Below, in pieces: positions 33,349-44,781 of a stretch of 64,000 bases of DNA (positions within the stretch are counted from its first letter, which is position 1; the number at the start of each line of letters is the position of its first letter). Made by a program: the position numbers and the translations under genes. The notes beneath the pieces are model-generated. The model worked only from the letters and a program-made list of their open reading frames with translations. It did no database searches and was not told the origin of the DNA. The DNA is from Laccaria trichodermophora (Eukaryota; Basidiomycota; Agaricomycetes; Agaricales; Hydnangiaceae). The DNA lies in NCBI GenBank assembly GCA_018417955.1, contig JACTVC010000004.1, positions 2,294,001-2,358,000 on the forward strand, given 5' to 3'.

Positions 33349-34547
33349 TTATATATATCCAGAATGATGAAACCATCCCCTACAATCTGATTCCCTGACT
33401 TGGTCAAGAGCATGATAAAGAAACATATATGGTTCCACTTCATCTCCCGTCTCAACAATGTCCCGGAACTGATTCCCATATCGGCGGATATAGTGCTTGA
33501 AAAATGAAAAGCATTCTTCAATTGGGTTCAAGTCAGGAGAATATGGTGGTAGATAGATAAGGCGCACTCCCCTAGATGTGAGATGAGTTGGATATAATCC
33601 ATGATTGTAGATTGACATACCGTTCAGCACACATTTCTGCAACACCTGGGACATGGTGAATTCAACAGTTGTCAAGGATGAGCACGCTATGAGGGCCTGG
33701 GTAGGGATTCATGATTTGAAGCAATCCCTCCAGCCAAATGAGGAATTGATCCCCATTATATGCACCGATCTTGATGTGGCTATAGAGAACACCAGCAAGA
33801 GATATTGCAGGGAGGACTGAATATCTTCTACGGCATGAATATGGTGGAACAAGGTATACAAAATAAACTAGCATACCGGGTACCACGTACGAAACAACAC
33901 TTTTTGCGTGCTCGAAGACCCTGAAGTGACCACCCATTGGTCCGATATGTGGTCAGGACATTTACGGCAGCTTCATCAGCAGTGACAAGATATTCAGGTG
34001 GGATATCACCCATCTCAATAGCAAAATCACGACGTGCTTCTTCACAGCGCTCTGCCGCAGCCTTTGACAACTGGAAAACAAGTGTAGCGACTGGACTCAG
34101 AAATGTTATCCCAAAAACTCACCTTTTTTGAGCTCATACCGAGCCGCTTGAGTGTGCGAGAGATTGTCCACAGGGAAACCTCAAGGTTGTGCTGTTCGGC
34201 AAGCTGCTCTTGTATCTCGTCGAGGTACAAGTCTGGAGAATGGTCCAGTAATGCCAATAGAAACTGAATTGAATGAGCAGGCAATGTTGTACTGAAGTTC
34301 CTGAGCTTACCTTTGTCTGAAGTGGAGACAGCAACGGGTGACGTCCCTTGTAAGTTCTATCCCTGCAAACTTCACCAATTTCAAACCAAGTGCGCTTGAC
34401 ACGTTGCACAACTCGCACTGGCATGTCGAGATCAACTGCAATCGCTGTCGAGGATTTTCCGAGCGTGAACGCCTGGTAAATGACGCGCTTCTTGAGATCC
34501 TGTGAGTAGTGACGTCGCAAAGGTGTTGAGCGCTTTTTACGCGGCAT
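33349..34547 (-). pseudogene. DD34E Tc1/mariner transposase with one in-frame TGA, 333 codons
   Basis: Exons by eye: 34547-34311, 34263-34123, 34070-33877, 33827-33621, 33571-33349 (1002 nt). The N terminus (MPRKKRSTPLRRHYSQDLKK through VRVVQRVKRTWFEIG) is a helix-turn-helix DNA-binding region, and a second one contains LDEIQEQLAEQHNLEVS. Catalytic positions are D158 (VTADEAAVN), D243 (VLILDNC) and E278 (SPDLNPIEECF), with 34 residues between the second D and E. Codon 246, just after DNC, is TGA (33664-33662); CGA would give the Arg often found there. The ORF is otherwise clean, so loss of function looks recent. Cut-and-paste at TA sites is the family's known activity; this copy needs a helper unless the stop is bypassed. 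Confidence 0.8.
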
Positions 34548-34791
34548 AATGGTGTTGGAGAAGCGATGTTGAAGGACGTTGTGACGTGGCTAATAGTAAC
34601 ACATCATGATAGCCATAGCCTACTTGTACCTACTTGTACTAATTCAAATCTGCACCGTTCTGCACGAAAATAGTTTTGCTGGCAAGCTGAAGGTCGAAAT
34701 TATTGAGCAAAAGAAGATTGAAGAAAATGGTAAGGGTTAAGGGAGAAGGATAATCACCTTCTTCCGGGGCAATGGCAGAAGGTTGTTGCAA

Positions 34792-35001
34792 CTCGCCCTT
34801 TCACAAATTCAATAGATTTATGTATATACTTTGTACCTACAGATGCAGAATAAAAATCGGCATCGAATGGATCTATTTTCAAGCTAAACGGACTACATTT
34901 GAGTGTGCTACATTGATAATACTACGCGGCTCTAACAACTTCTTTGTTTGGACCCAAAAAAAAAAAAACACGGCCCGCGCCCTATGTTCCGCACATGGCT
35001 G
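34792..35001 (-). repeat. Right TIR of the Tc1/mariner-type element
   Basis: Complement of the left TIR, ending in GGCTG before TA at 35002-35003. The A-run here is slightly shorter than the T-run of the left copy. Confidence 0.9.
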
Positions 35002-35394
35002 TAAACTACACGAAACAGTTCTGTCGAAGGGGGTGATCGTGTATAGGGCAGGTAGTATGTAGACGTAGGCAATATTTTTCGTAAACTAACCACGAGGATA
35101 CCAGTGAGCAATGAGAGCCGGACGGCGTGACAGAAGAGCAGTGAATCTTTGAAGGGGTACCTTACTCTCCCAACATCTCCCCAACCCCAACCTCCCAGTC
35201 CAGATCAAAGTCAAAAACCTCCTCCCAATCACCCTCCCTCGCATCACCTTCCTCACCTGCGTACAGCGTCAGCGAGGCTTAGATCGTCAGTCCAAACACC
35301 GTCTTCGGTTTGGAGGAGGAACTGCCTGCTCGAGAGGCTGGTGGACGGATCAGTGCACCTGGTGGCAGTTTCCCAATGACAGGAAGGGTCGGTT

Positions 35395-36310
35395 GTGAGT
35401 TGTGTTGATGAGCTCTGTCAGACGCAGAGGCAGAGGTCCGGCTCAAAGAAGACCTATTTTGACGCGAATCTGAGGTTCCTCCGTTCGAGTGAGTGCCGCT
35501 GTTGGACTGTTTGCGCGCGTAGAGGCTTCTGTCGAGGTTTGCAGCTTCGTCGTCTTCTGCTGCTGCTACTGCTGTTGGAGGAGGGGCGGATACGAACATC
35601 CCGAAACCTTCTCTCAATTGCTGGGATTTCGAGTGGGAGTGGGATTGTGAGCGAGAATGAGACCCCGACGAAGACCTCGCCGTCGTCCCCCCCCCCCCCC
35701 CCCGCCCACCAGCCCCAGCACCACTAGGATGCTTCAACAGCGCCAACTCATGACCCCCCTGAAACCCTTCAAACTCCTCCCCATCGCCAACACCAGCCCC
35801 TTCATCTCATTCCTCCTTTGCCTCCTCTCCTCTTTACGCTTCGCCTCTGCCTTGGCTGCTTCACTAGCTTTAGACATGGAGATGGTTTGGATAGTGGGCA
35901 ACGGCGCGGCGTCAGAGTCGAAGGTTTACGTTGCTGTGGGTGTGCTGCTACCACCGCTGCTGTGACGACGGAATAAGTGCGCATCGTCGTCATCGTCTTG
36001 GGGGTTGGATGGGTGGTGGTCGTCCAAAGAGGTCAAAGCCAAGTAACGCTATCCTTCGACGCGTCCCATTCGCACCCGACTTCGAGTTCCGTTTTCGTCC
36101 CCCCCCTCCTCTTCCTCTTCCAGGGTTCTAATGCGAAAAAAGTGTCTCCCGCCGCGCATCATTCAAAGAGTCCGCTAGTCGACCTTGCAGCTCGTCAGGA
36201 CGCCCGCGGGATGCAGTTGTTGGCGGGGCTGTACGGCTCAGGCCGTTCTTCTCCTGATGACGAGGAGTTGGGCCGTCGATTGGGCTAACAGAGGAAGAAA
36301 CAGGACGAAG
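35395..36310 (-). repeat. Segmental duplication copy A (CpG-rich), with a Ser/His-rich minus-strand frame
   Basis: This stretch aligns in the same orientation with about 43590-44490. On the minus strand it reads GDGEEFEGFQGG then ELALLKHPSGAGAGG, a Ser/His/Gln-rich stretch, and EDDEAANLDRSLYARKQ, matching GDGEEFEGFQGSG, LALLKWPSGAGG and DENADLDGSLYA of the other copy. A C-homopolymer near 35690 and frame breaks upstream suggest it is not an intact gene. The adjoining 35160-35275 matches the downstream end of copy B but inverted, so copy A also carries a small inversion. Copy A keeps many CpG sites that are TpG or CpA in copy B. Confidence 0.7.
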
Positions 36311-38549
36311 ACAGGGCATGCGTGAGCCCAGTGCGATTTGGGCAATGTCGGTCCATATGAAGGGCGTTGCCATTTTGCAGGAGAACTTGTTAAGTTCGGA
36401 AGGGGAGGGAAATTCGAAGGGAATGTGATGGTAGTCACCTGAAACGTCGTTCACCGCCCCTCAAAGGACGTGTTGTGGTTGTGCAAGGCTTTGCGGAAAG
36501 TGGAGTCAGATCCACCGCTTGGATAGCGGATGAAACAGAGCATATCCCGGAGAAACATCCCCACCCCAGGAAAAATGTGGAATGGGTACAGGGTAGAAGT
36601 AGTCTACGTGCTGCGAAGGATATTCTGTGTTGTATTCGCGCATTGAACGTTGAAGCTTATGTAAAGGTCTGAGCACCGAGTGTTAGTTGACGTTGTGAGA
36701 GACAATGATGGATACGCACCTCGAAAAGGTTGCTCGGGCCACTCCTTTCGATTCTCAACGTCTTGAACGTATCAACCGTACCTCTCAAAAGCAAGGTGCC
36801 GCCAATCTTGGAGGCCTGACGCAGTCGTTGACTTCAAATCCGCAGATCGCTATAAGTTAGACCAAAGTTAGACGTGATCACTGAATTATAAAAACAAGAT
36901 ATTTACTTTATGACCTAGCTCGCTTGATGAGCTGAGGCAACTCGTCGCAGGTTCTTGAATCCATTGTTGGCGGTGGTGGAAAGAGACGCGTCGAAAACAA
37001 ACGTTCATCAACACGAAATTGATCAACGTGAACGTTTTGGTCCTCGACCATCGTCATCTCCGCCCAACTTTACTAGTCTATCACCTACCGTTCGCCCGCC
37101 TCCGATTTACGCTCAATTTCCTCTTTATTGAGACCCAACCTGCCGAACTCTCCTGCCCGACACGCTCAAGTGAGAGCTCAATCTGACATTCGCAATTGCT
37201 CATTGAGTGTCAAGCTAACACCGGAATTGACAGATCACGCTTCACGCACAAGCTTCTAACCGGGTCAAGGTTTTGGAAAGTCCACCGGACGAAGGATATA
37301 TGATACGGGGTGGGTCTATAGCAGCAGTACGTATATTCGTTCGGCTACTTTTTCGCTCGCTTACAACCCTCGTCTCTACGTCAGCGAGGCCACTTTCCTC
37401 ATGTCCCGCGTAATCCTCGTTTGCAAATAATTTGGAAACCCTGCCGCCACGTCAACCAACCCTCAAAGGAAATGAGAGATCGACGACAAATGGAGGGAGT
37501 TTGGTTGTAGATATCAGGGCTACGTATGCGATCGCGCCCTCTTTCATCAAATTGCTGCAAAAGGCTCATCACGCGTTCAGGACTACAAACGATGGGGCGT
37601 AGGTCTCCAGTCGTGCAACGGTGAACGTGTTACGCTGTTGGTTCGGATGACGCTTCCCTTTGTAAAGCACCATCACCAGAGGTTGGCTAACTCACCCGTA
37701 CCAACTTGCTCCTGCGGCGCTCGGCTGCCCTGTGTTCCGTGACGACGCTGTCATTTTGTCCGCCCATATCTCAACACTCCGCAGCTCCCCCAACGGCTCA
37801 CCTTAACGACAACAAGCCATGGTAATGCGGTTCTCCATGTCGTGTCAGGCCCACGTCGAATCTCGGACTAACCCAGAGGTATCGAACGATACCACCAGGG
37901 TTTTTCTTGCTCTTGGTAAGACATAGGTGCTCCCTTATGATCTAATCGATTGGTCTTTTGTAGGATCCGTGACGTGGCGAGGTCCTTGCAACGAGGAACC
38001 AAGGTCACCCATGCGACCCCATCGTTCGTCTCCTGCCGGATGGCTATTGAGCTGAGGCGCTCTTCAATCAGTATCCACCTGCAGTGCATGAAATACAATC
38101 GGCGGTCTTGCGATTCAGACAACGATGCTTTGGCATGGAGAGCGGGGGTGTGAGGCAATTTGAGGATGAGTGATGGGATGCCGTGGTTTAGGATGCTGGG
38201 TTAGGTACGTGTGCTCGTCTTTGTCCGTACTCAACATCTGACATTTGATTTAGACTTCTGGTATTATCATCTCCATGGTGGATTTTCTTGTATTTTAAAT
38301 CTATGAATCAAAATACAGCCCTTTCTTCTCTTCGTCGCCTTGAAGGGCGCCGTTCGGCTTCCCTTTCTCGCCGTATTTCTGTTTACGATATTTGTTCCGG
38401 CGCTTCCTCGCTGACTTAACGCCGAGTGAGCGTTAACTTCTATTAACGCTGTGCTTCATCAGCATGTCAATCAAAAACGTCAGCTGACGCTGTGAAGCGC
38501 ATTTCGAGAATTGACGCCGCACAGCATCGACACTCTCTTCCGAACCACC
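36311..38549. other. Region without a supported gene
   Basis: One minus-strand peptide near 36730-36850 (GGTLLLRGTVDTFKTLRIER then SGPSNLFEV) looks exon-like, but no gene can be built around it. The part at 37010-37235 is a weak match to 29470-29680. The remainder shows no coding structure. The last stretch before 38550 should contain the promoter of the NLR-like gene; no clear motif stands out. Confidence 0.3.
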
Positions 38550-41500
38550 ATGTCTGATGCTAGTGGCTCCCGCAAAAATCCTTTGAAACGCAACTTGGAG
38601 CAATTGCCTTATCACCTCACGATCACTGAGGGCCCACGTAATAAACGCCGTGGCGATTCGAGGTTAGAGTTCATAATCTCACGCTGCTTGATAGCGTCCT
38701 GACAAGGTGTAGGTCGACTTCTGCAACGGCACCTGACGTTGCGGAGGAAGCGATGTCTCTGGTGTGTGTTTACAATACACTTTTATGTTCTTCAACTCAC
38801 ATCCTTTGCTTCTGACGCCCAAGCATGTAATGCAGGGCGCACGCAATGTCGTTATGAGGGATTCCACGCTCTATGTGGCACAAAATGTATGTCTTTTCAT
38901 CATGGCATTAATGATTTGAGATATGGATCTGACTTTTTGTCAAGATTGAAGTTCATGAACATGCCGGCAGGGGTCAAGAGGACACACTCCTTGTTCCCCA
39001 AAGACCCAATTCAAGTGCTTTATTTACAGGTCGTGAAGATGTTCTCAAGAGGCTAATGGATCACTTTGCACCTCAAGGTCAAGTAGGTGGTTCCAGGAAA
39101 TCTTTTTTGTTGTATGGTATGGGAGGGATTGGAAAGACACAGATTTGTTTGAAGTTTGTTGAGGAGATGGCTGAAAGGTAAGTTTCTTCAACATAATATA
39201 TCTAATTTTATGACAAGTGCATGCAGATTCTCCCACATTTTCTGGATTGATGCTTCATCTGAAGATACTATTGCTCTTGGTTTGAAGGGTCTTTGTTCTC
39301 ATCCTGAGGCTAAAGCTGCTAATATCTCTGTGTCCTCTATGTCTGCTCTTATCTGGGTTGCATCTCTGCAGTGTAAATGGCTGCTGGTGTTTGACAATGC
39401 TGATGGTGCACCTGAAGTTGTAGAGAAATTTATTCCACCTGGTTCTGAGGGTAATATTCTGGTTACTAGCAGAAATCCATCTCTTGGGCGTGTCACATCT
39501 TATGTAAACTCTCTGGAAGTTGATCAGATGGCTGAAAAGGAAGCCATATCACTCTTAGTGAAAGCCAGCAATCTGACTGAGTTGCCAGAAAATGTTTACA
39601 TCATAGCTCAGCAGATTGTAAATGAACTCTGTTGTTTGCCTCTGGCTGTTGATCAAGCAGGGGCTTCCATTCAAGCTGGTCTCTGTAGGATTAACAATTA
39701 CCTTGATCATTTGTCTCAACATAGAAAAAGGCTCATGAACCACCCTTCATTGAGGGGAGCATCTCAGTACAATCATACAATTTATGAAACATGGGATTTG
39801 TCTTTCAATGAAATTGAATTAAGGGCAAACAAGAAATCTGATGAGCATGGTAGAGCAGCTGCTCAGGCTGCTATTCTTATTCTTGAAACTGTTGCATTTC
39901 TACATCATGAGAATATCATTGAGGCTGCCTTTAGAAAGGCTGCAATGAAATTCTTTGAAGGATATCACCATGAACTAGAACCAAATGTTGAAGCATGCAT
40001 CACCCAATTGCTTCAGCTGGGAGAGGATCAGTGTTGGAATGAATTCTTCTTTCATGATGGAATCAGAGTTCTCATGTCCTTTTCTATGATCAAAAAAAGC
40101 TCAAGCTCTTCAGAAGTCTATACCATTCATCCATTGATGCATCAATGGAGTAGAGATAGGATGTCAATGTCTCAAAAAAGGTGCATGATGCAGGTGTCAA
40201 GATTTATCCTTGTAAATTGTATTACAAGAGAAGTGACAGCTGAGAACATTGCATTCAACAGGGTTCTTGTAGCACACATCAAAGCCAATTATCAGTCAGA
40301 GAGGGAAAATGACTTTAAAAGAGTGTTTGATGATGATGAATATTCCAAATTCAGTTATGTATTCTATAAAAATGGAATGTGGAAAGATGCAGAGGATCTT
40401 GAGTACCAAATAGTAGAAATGAGGATGAAGGAGCAGGGGATGAAAAATCCATCAACACTGACAAGCATGTATAATCTTGCAACTAGCTATTCAGACCAAG
40501 GAAATTATGAGGAGGCTGGGGAGCTAGAGCTGAAAGTCCTGGATCTGTGTAGAAGGGTGTTGGGACCAGAACATCCAGATACATTGACCAGCATGAATAA
40601 TCTTGCAGTCATATATGCAGAGCAAGGGAAATATGAGAAGGCTGGAAAGCTACAGCTGAAAGTCTTGGATCTGCGTACAAGGCTGTTGGGGCCAGAACAT
40701 CCAGATACATTGAATTGCATGGCAAATCTTGCAGTCACATATTCAGACCATGGAAAATATGAGGAAGCTGGGGAGCTGGAGCTGAAAGTCTTGGATCTGC
40801 GTACAAGGGTGTTGGGGGCAGAACATCCAGATACATTGACCAGCATGGTAAATCTTGTAGTCACATATTCACAGCAAGGAAAATATGAGGAGGCTGGGAG
40901 GCTGCATCTGAAAGTCTTGGATCTGCGTACAAGGGTGTTGGGGGCAGAACATCCAGATACATTGACCAGCATGGCAAATCTTGCAGTCACATATTTACAC
41001 CAAGGAAAATATGAGGAAGCTGGGGAGCTGGAGCTGAAAGTCTTGGATCTGCGTACAAGGGTGTTGGGGCCAGAACATCCAGATACATTGACCAGCATGG
41101 CAAATCTTGCAGTCACATATTCATACCAAGGAAAATATGAGGAGGCTGGGAAGCTGCATCTGAAAGTCTTGGATCTGCGTACAAGAGTGTTGGGGGCAGA
41201 ACATCCAGATACATTGACCAGCATGGCAAATCTTGCACAAATATATTTGAACCAAGGAAAATATGAAGAGGCTGGGGAGCTGGGGCTAAAGGTTCTGGAT
41301 CTGCATAAAAATGTGCTGGGGCCAGAACATCCAGATACATTGACCAGCATGAATAATCTTGCAGTCACATATTCACAACAAGGAAAACACAAGGAGGCTG
41401 GGAAGCTAGAGCTGAAAGTCTTGGATCTGTGTACAAGGGTGTTGGGGGCAGAACATCCAGATACATTGACCAGCATGGCAAATCTTGCAAGCACCTATTC

Positions 41501-42440
41501 AGACCAAGGAAAATATGAGGAAGCTGGGGAGCTGCAGCTGAAAGTCTTGAATCTGTATACAAGGGTGTTGGGGGCAGAACATCCAGATGCATTGATCAGC
41601 ATGGCAAATCTTGCAGTCACATATTCACACCAAGGAAAACATGAGGCTGGGAAGCTGCATCTGAAAGTCTTGGATCTGCATACAAGAGTGTTGGGGCCAG
41701 AACATCCAGATACATTGGCCAGCATGGCAAATCTTGCAAAAACATATTCACACCAAGGAAAACATGAGGCTGGGAAGCTGCATCTGAAAGTCTTGGAACT
41801 GCGTACAAGAGTGTTGGGGCCAGAACATCCAGACACATTGGCCAGCATGGCAAATCTTGCAAAAACATATTCACCCCAAGGAAAACATGAGGAGGCTGAG
41901 AAGCTACAGCTGAAAGTCTTGAATCTGTATACAATGGTGCTGGGCCCAGAACATCCAGGTACATTGACCAGCATGGCAAGTCTTGCAGTCACATATTTTA
42001 ACCAAGAAAAATATGAGGCAGCTGGGGAGCTGGAGCTGAAAGTCTTGGATCTGCATACAAGGCTGTTGGGGGCAGAACATCCAGATACATTGACCAGCAT
42101 GGCAAATCTTGCAGTCACATATTCATACCAAGGAAAATATGAGGAGGCTGGGAAGCTGCATCTGAAAGTCTTGGATCTGCATACAAGAGTGTTGGGGGCA
42201 GAACATCCAGATACATTGACCAGCATGGCAAATCTTGCAGTCACATATTCACACCAAGGAAAACACATGGAGGCTGAGGAGCTGGAGCTGAAAGTCCTGG
42301 ACCTGTGTAAAAAGGTGCTGGGGCCAGAACATCCAAATACTTTGAACAGTATGAATAATCTTGCAGTCATATATTTAGACCCAGGGAAATATGAGGAGGC
42401 TGAGGCACTGGGGCTGAAGTCTCTGGGTCTGCATAAATAA
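38550..42440 (+). CDS. NLR-like STAND protein, NB-ARC plus 16 TPR repeats, 1219 aa
   Basis: Exons by eye: 38550-38662, 38713-38761, 38836-38886, 38945-39177, 39227-42440 (3660 nt, no stop). The four introns are GT-AG and 49-74 bp long. The N-terminal 71 residues have no recognisable effector domain. They are followed by a linker ending ALFTGREDVLKRL and a nucleotide-binding domain: P-loop GMGGIGKT (129-136), Walker B-like KWLLVFDNADG (199-209), sensor NILVTSRNP (225-233) and a CCLPLAVDQAG motif. From about residue 552 to the C terminus come 16 TPR-type 42-residue repeats (LGPEHPDTLTSMANLAVTYS, QGKYEEAGEL). Fungal proteins of this type are predicted innate sensors in self/non-self recognition and programmed cell death: repeats bind the ligand, the NB-ARC domain oligomerises. 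Function here is inferred from architecture only. The gene is intact and notably CpG-poor. Confidence 0.87.
40434..42430 (+). repeat. 126-bp coding tandem array encoding the TPR repeats, 16 units
   Basis: Units are strongly alike at the DNA level, with GCAGAACATCCAGATACATT and GACCAGCATGGCAAATCTTG recurring. Two consecutive units (around 41640 and 41760) lack one GAG codon, reading KHEAGKL instead of KYEEAGKL. This shared deletion shows that one unit was copied from the other by unequal exchange or conversion. Confidence 0.9.
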
Positions 42441-43178
42441 TCTTTTAAAGGTCTGGTTCAGTCCCATTTTTTCCCCCCCAAACAACTAACCAAGGACATT
42501 TATTCCAGGATATGATAACATGTTTTTCAATCAACCAGAGAAAGGGCCATAAGAAATTAAAAATCTAGCTTATGAACTTCAGAAAAAAAATGGTCTCAAA
42601 GATGGATTACTCTGCATGAGGAAGAAAGAAATACACTCTTACTGTAATGGGGGACATTCAGAAGACATGATTTCATTTCAACACAGAGCTATGCCCCCCT
42701 TATTTTCTCATAAATAAGATGCAGAATTGGAGAAGACAAAGAAAATTCTGAGATCATAAAATCTACAAAAAAATGAACAAAAAAATGAAAATGTGGCCAT
42801 GGACAGGGTACCGCAAAGCAAAGGTAAGATGCCTCCAGAATATATACCAACTTTTTATTGTACATACCTGACTCTTCTGCTCTCCCAACTGAGCTGATTT
42901 CCCTGTAAATAATGTTGATGAATATTGCAAATTGGTGGTGGGGTGATACTAAGAAACACCAACATTTTGAAAGCAAGGCCACATGCTGAAGGCAATGAAG
43001 GTAACTTGTGAGGAATACCATATAAAGAAAACAAGCATGTGTTACACCAATCCTCCATCCATCCAGTATATATAATTATGTTTATGAGCATAGAAGTAGC
43101 AGTCGTGGTTGAGGATGGGTATACATGATTGAAAAAACAAGTTGGTCTGTCCAAAAAAATACATGTAGGCTGTGATGC
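42441..43178. other. Intergenic region downstream of the NLR-like gene
   Basis: AT-rich with no supported gene. The only structure seen is the tRNA-like head described separately at 42815-42905. Confidence 0.4.
42815..42905 (-). repeat. tRNA-like SINE head (degenerate)
   Basis: On the minus strand the sequence starts near GGAAATCAGCTCAGTTGGGA and GAGC, a near-perfect tRNA D-arm with A-box. A B-box-like TTGGTATATATTC follows about 40 bp later but is poor. No acceptor stem can be closed, so this is a tRNA-derived repeat, not a functional tRNA. Confidence 0.4.
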
Positions 43179-44290
43179 TCACACCCCATCTCCACCTCCT
43201 TCCCCTACCTTCTCATCCCCCTGCCTAGCCAAAAATGCACCAAAGTCCCTAGATCTCTTCCCCCCTCCCCTTCCAAAGCCTGTCATTTGGAAACTGCTGC
43301 CACCACCAATCCATCCAGCATCACCTCCAATCTGTCCTACAGGCATCTCATTGAGATCATTTTCCAAATTGAAGAACCCTTGTCCCTGCTTGATGGTGCT
43401 TGGACTAACAATCTGAGCCTGTGTCTGAGTGTTGCTGAACACAGGTGAAAAGGGATTGTAGGGAGTGTGATTGCAAGGATGTGTTTGATTTTGATCTTGA
43501 TTGGGACTGGGAGGCTGAGGAGTGTTTGGATTTGGACTTGTGAACACTGGTGTTGGGGAGATGGTGGGCAGGAAGGGTGGATGGATGAGCTCTGTCAGAT
43601 GTAGACATGGATGTATGGCTCAACAAAGAGAAATTACGATGTGAATCTGAGGTTGAATGAGTGCTGCTTGTTGACTTTGACTTGTTGCATGCATAGAGAC
43701 TTCCATCAAGATCTGCATTTTCATCATCTTCCTCTGTTGCTGCTGTTGGTGGAGGGGTGGATACTAAGTGTCCAAAACCTCCTCTCAATTGCTGGGATTG
43801 AGAGTGAGACTGCAAATGAGACCCAGACGAAGATGTCACCATAGTCCCCCCACCAGCACCACTAGGCCACTTCAGCAAAGCCAACCCACCACTCCCCTGA
43901 AACCCTTCAAATTCCTCCCCATCACCAACAACACCAGCTTCCACAAGCCTCTTCATCTCCTTCCTTGCTTTCCTCCATTGCCTCCTCTCCTCTTTACACT
44001 TTAGCTCTGCATCGGCTGCTTTGCTAGCTTTGGAGATGGAGATGGATTGGATGGTGGATATGTCTAATGGAGCAGCATCAGAGTCGAAGGTTTGGGTTAT
44101 TAGTGTTGTTGTGGGTATGCTACCACCCCTGCTGCTGCTACTGTGGTGACAACAGAATAAGGGTGCATTGTAGTCAGCATCGTTGGGTGGGAGTTGGATG
44201 AGTGGTGGTCATCCAAAGAGGTTGAATCCAAACAATGTTATTCTGTGAGGCTTCCTAGTCGCGTTCACCTTGGACTTGTATTTTCATCTC
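43179..44290 (-). pseudogene. Segmental duplication copy B: Ser/Gln-rich hypothetical gene, CpG-depleted
   Basis: The minus frame from about 44050 reads SISKASKAADAELKCKEERR, then RKARKEMKRLVEAGVVGDGE, EFEGFQGSGGLALLKWPSG, a Ser/His/Gln-rich tract and DENADLDGSLYACNKSK. The C-terminal part continues in another frame from 43547 (NLENDLNEMPVGQIGG to GGGKRSRDFGAFLARQGD, stop at 43179). A frameshift or an unrecognised intron must join them. I do not know the family. Compared with copy A at 35395-36310, nearly every shared CpG has become TpG or CpA. Whether either copy is expressed is unclear. Confidence 0.5.
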
Positions 44291-44781
44291 CCCCCTCCTC
44301 CTCTGCCAGGGATCAAATGCAAAGAAAGCATTTCTGCAGGCTCCTTATCAGAAGAGTCCACTAGGAGACCTTGTGTGTGTGGGGGATGCAGTTGATGGTG
44401 GGGTTGTACTGTTCTTCTCCTGACATCGAGTTGGGCCATCAATTGGTAGTGTTCTGTAAACTATCTGGCAAAGAAACAGGGTGGAGGCAGGGCATGCACC
44501 AGTACTTTACAGTGCCCCACCTATTCCTGCAGGAATCTAGTCATTCCAGCAGAATTCCAGTGGAATACACAGGAATACACAGGAATACAGAGGAACTCCA
44601 CTGGAATGGGACAGGATATGAGAAGAATAAGCAGAATAAGGTATAAAACCTATATTTAAATGCAAGTAGATGTTAATTTACACTAAGATACACTTCTGCA
44701 TACTTCTCTTTACTACTATTCAGTTAACTGTACATTTACACTAATATACACCTCTGCACACCTCTTTCTCTTCACTACTAT

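Larger units (their letters stand above)
30863..35001. mobile_element. Tc1/mariner-type (IS630 superfamily) element with long TIRs and a cargo gene
   Basis: The ends are CAGCCATGTGC and its complement, each bordered by the TA dinucleotide (30861-30862 and 35002-35003) that this superfamily duplicates on insertion. Inverted repeats are about 210 bp and nearly identical; they differ mainly in the length of a T/A homopolymer. Inside are a plus-strand 597-aa gene and a minus-strand DD34E transposase gene with one in-frame TGA. The 4139-bp length is well above a typical 1.3-2 kb mariner because of the cargo gene. Confidence 0.85.

Noticed and set aside
40505..42370. Two long antisense open frames (329 and 291 codons) opposite the TPR array
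   Set aside because: They follow from the 126-bp period being a multiple of three; the peptides are repeats of the antisense of the TPR unit and have no independent signals.
42815..42905. Functional tRNA gene
   Set aside because: Only the D-arm is convincing; no acceptor stem or good T-arm can be formed.
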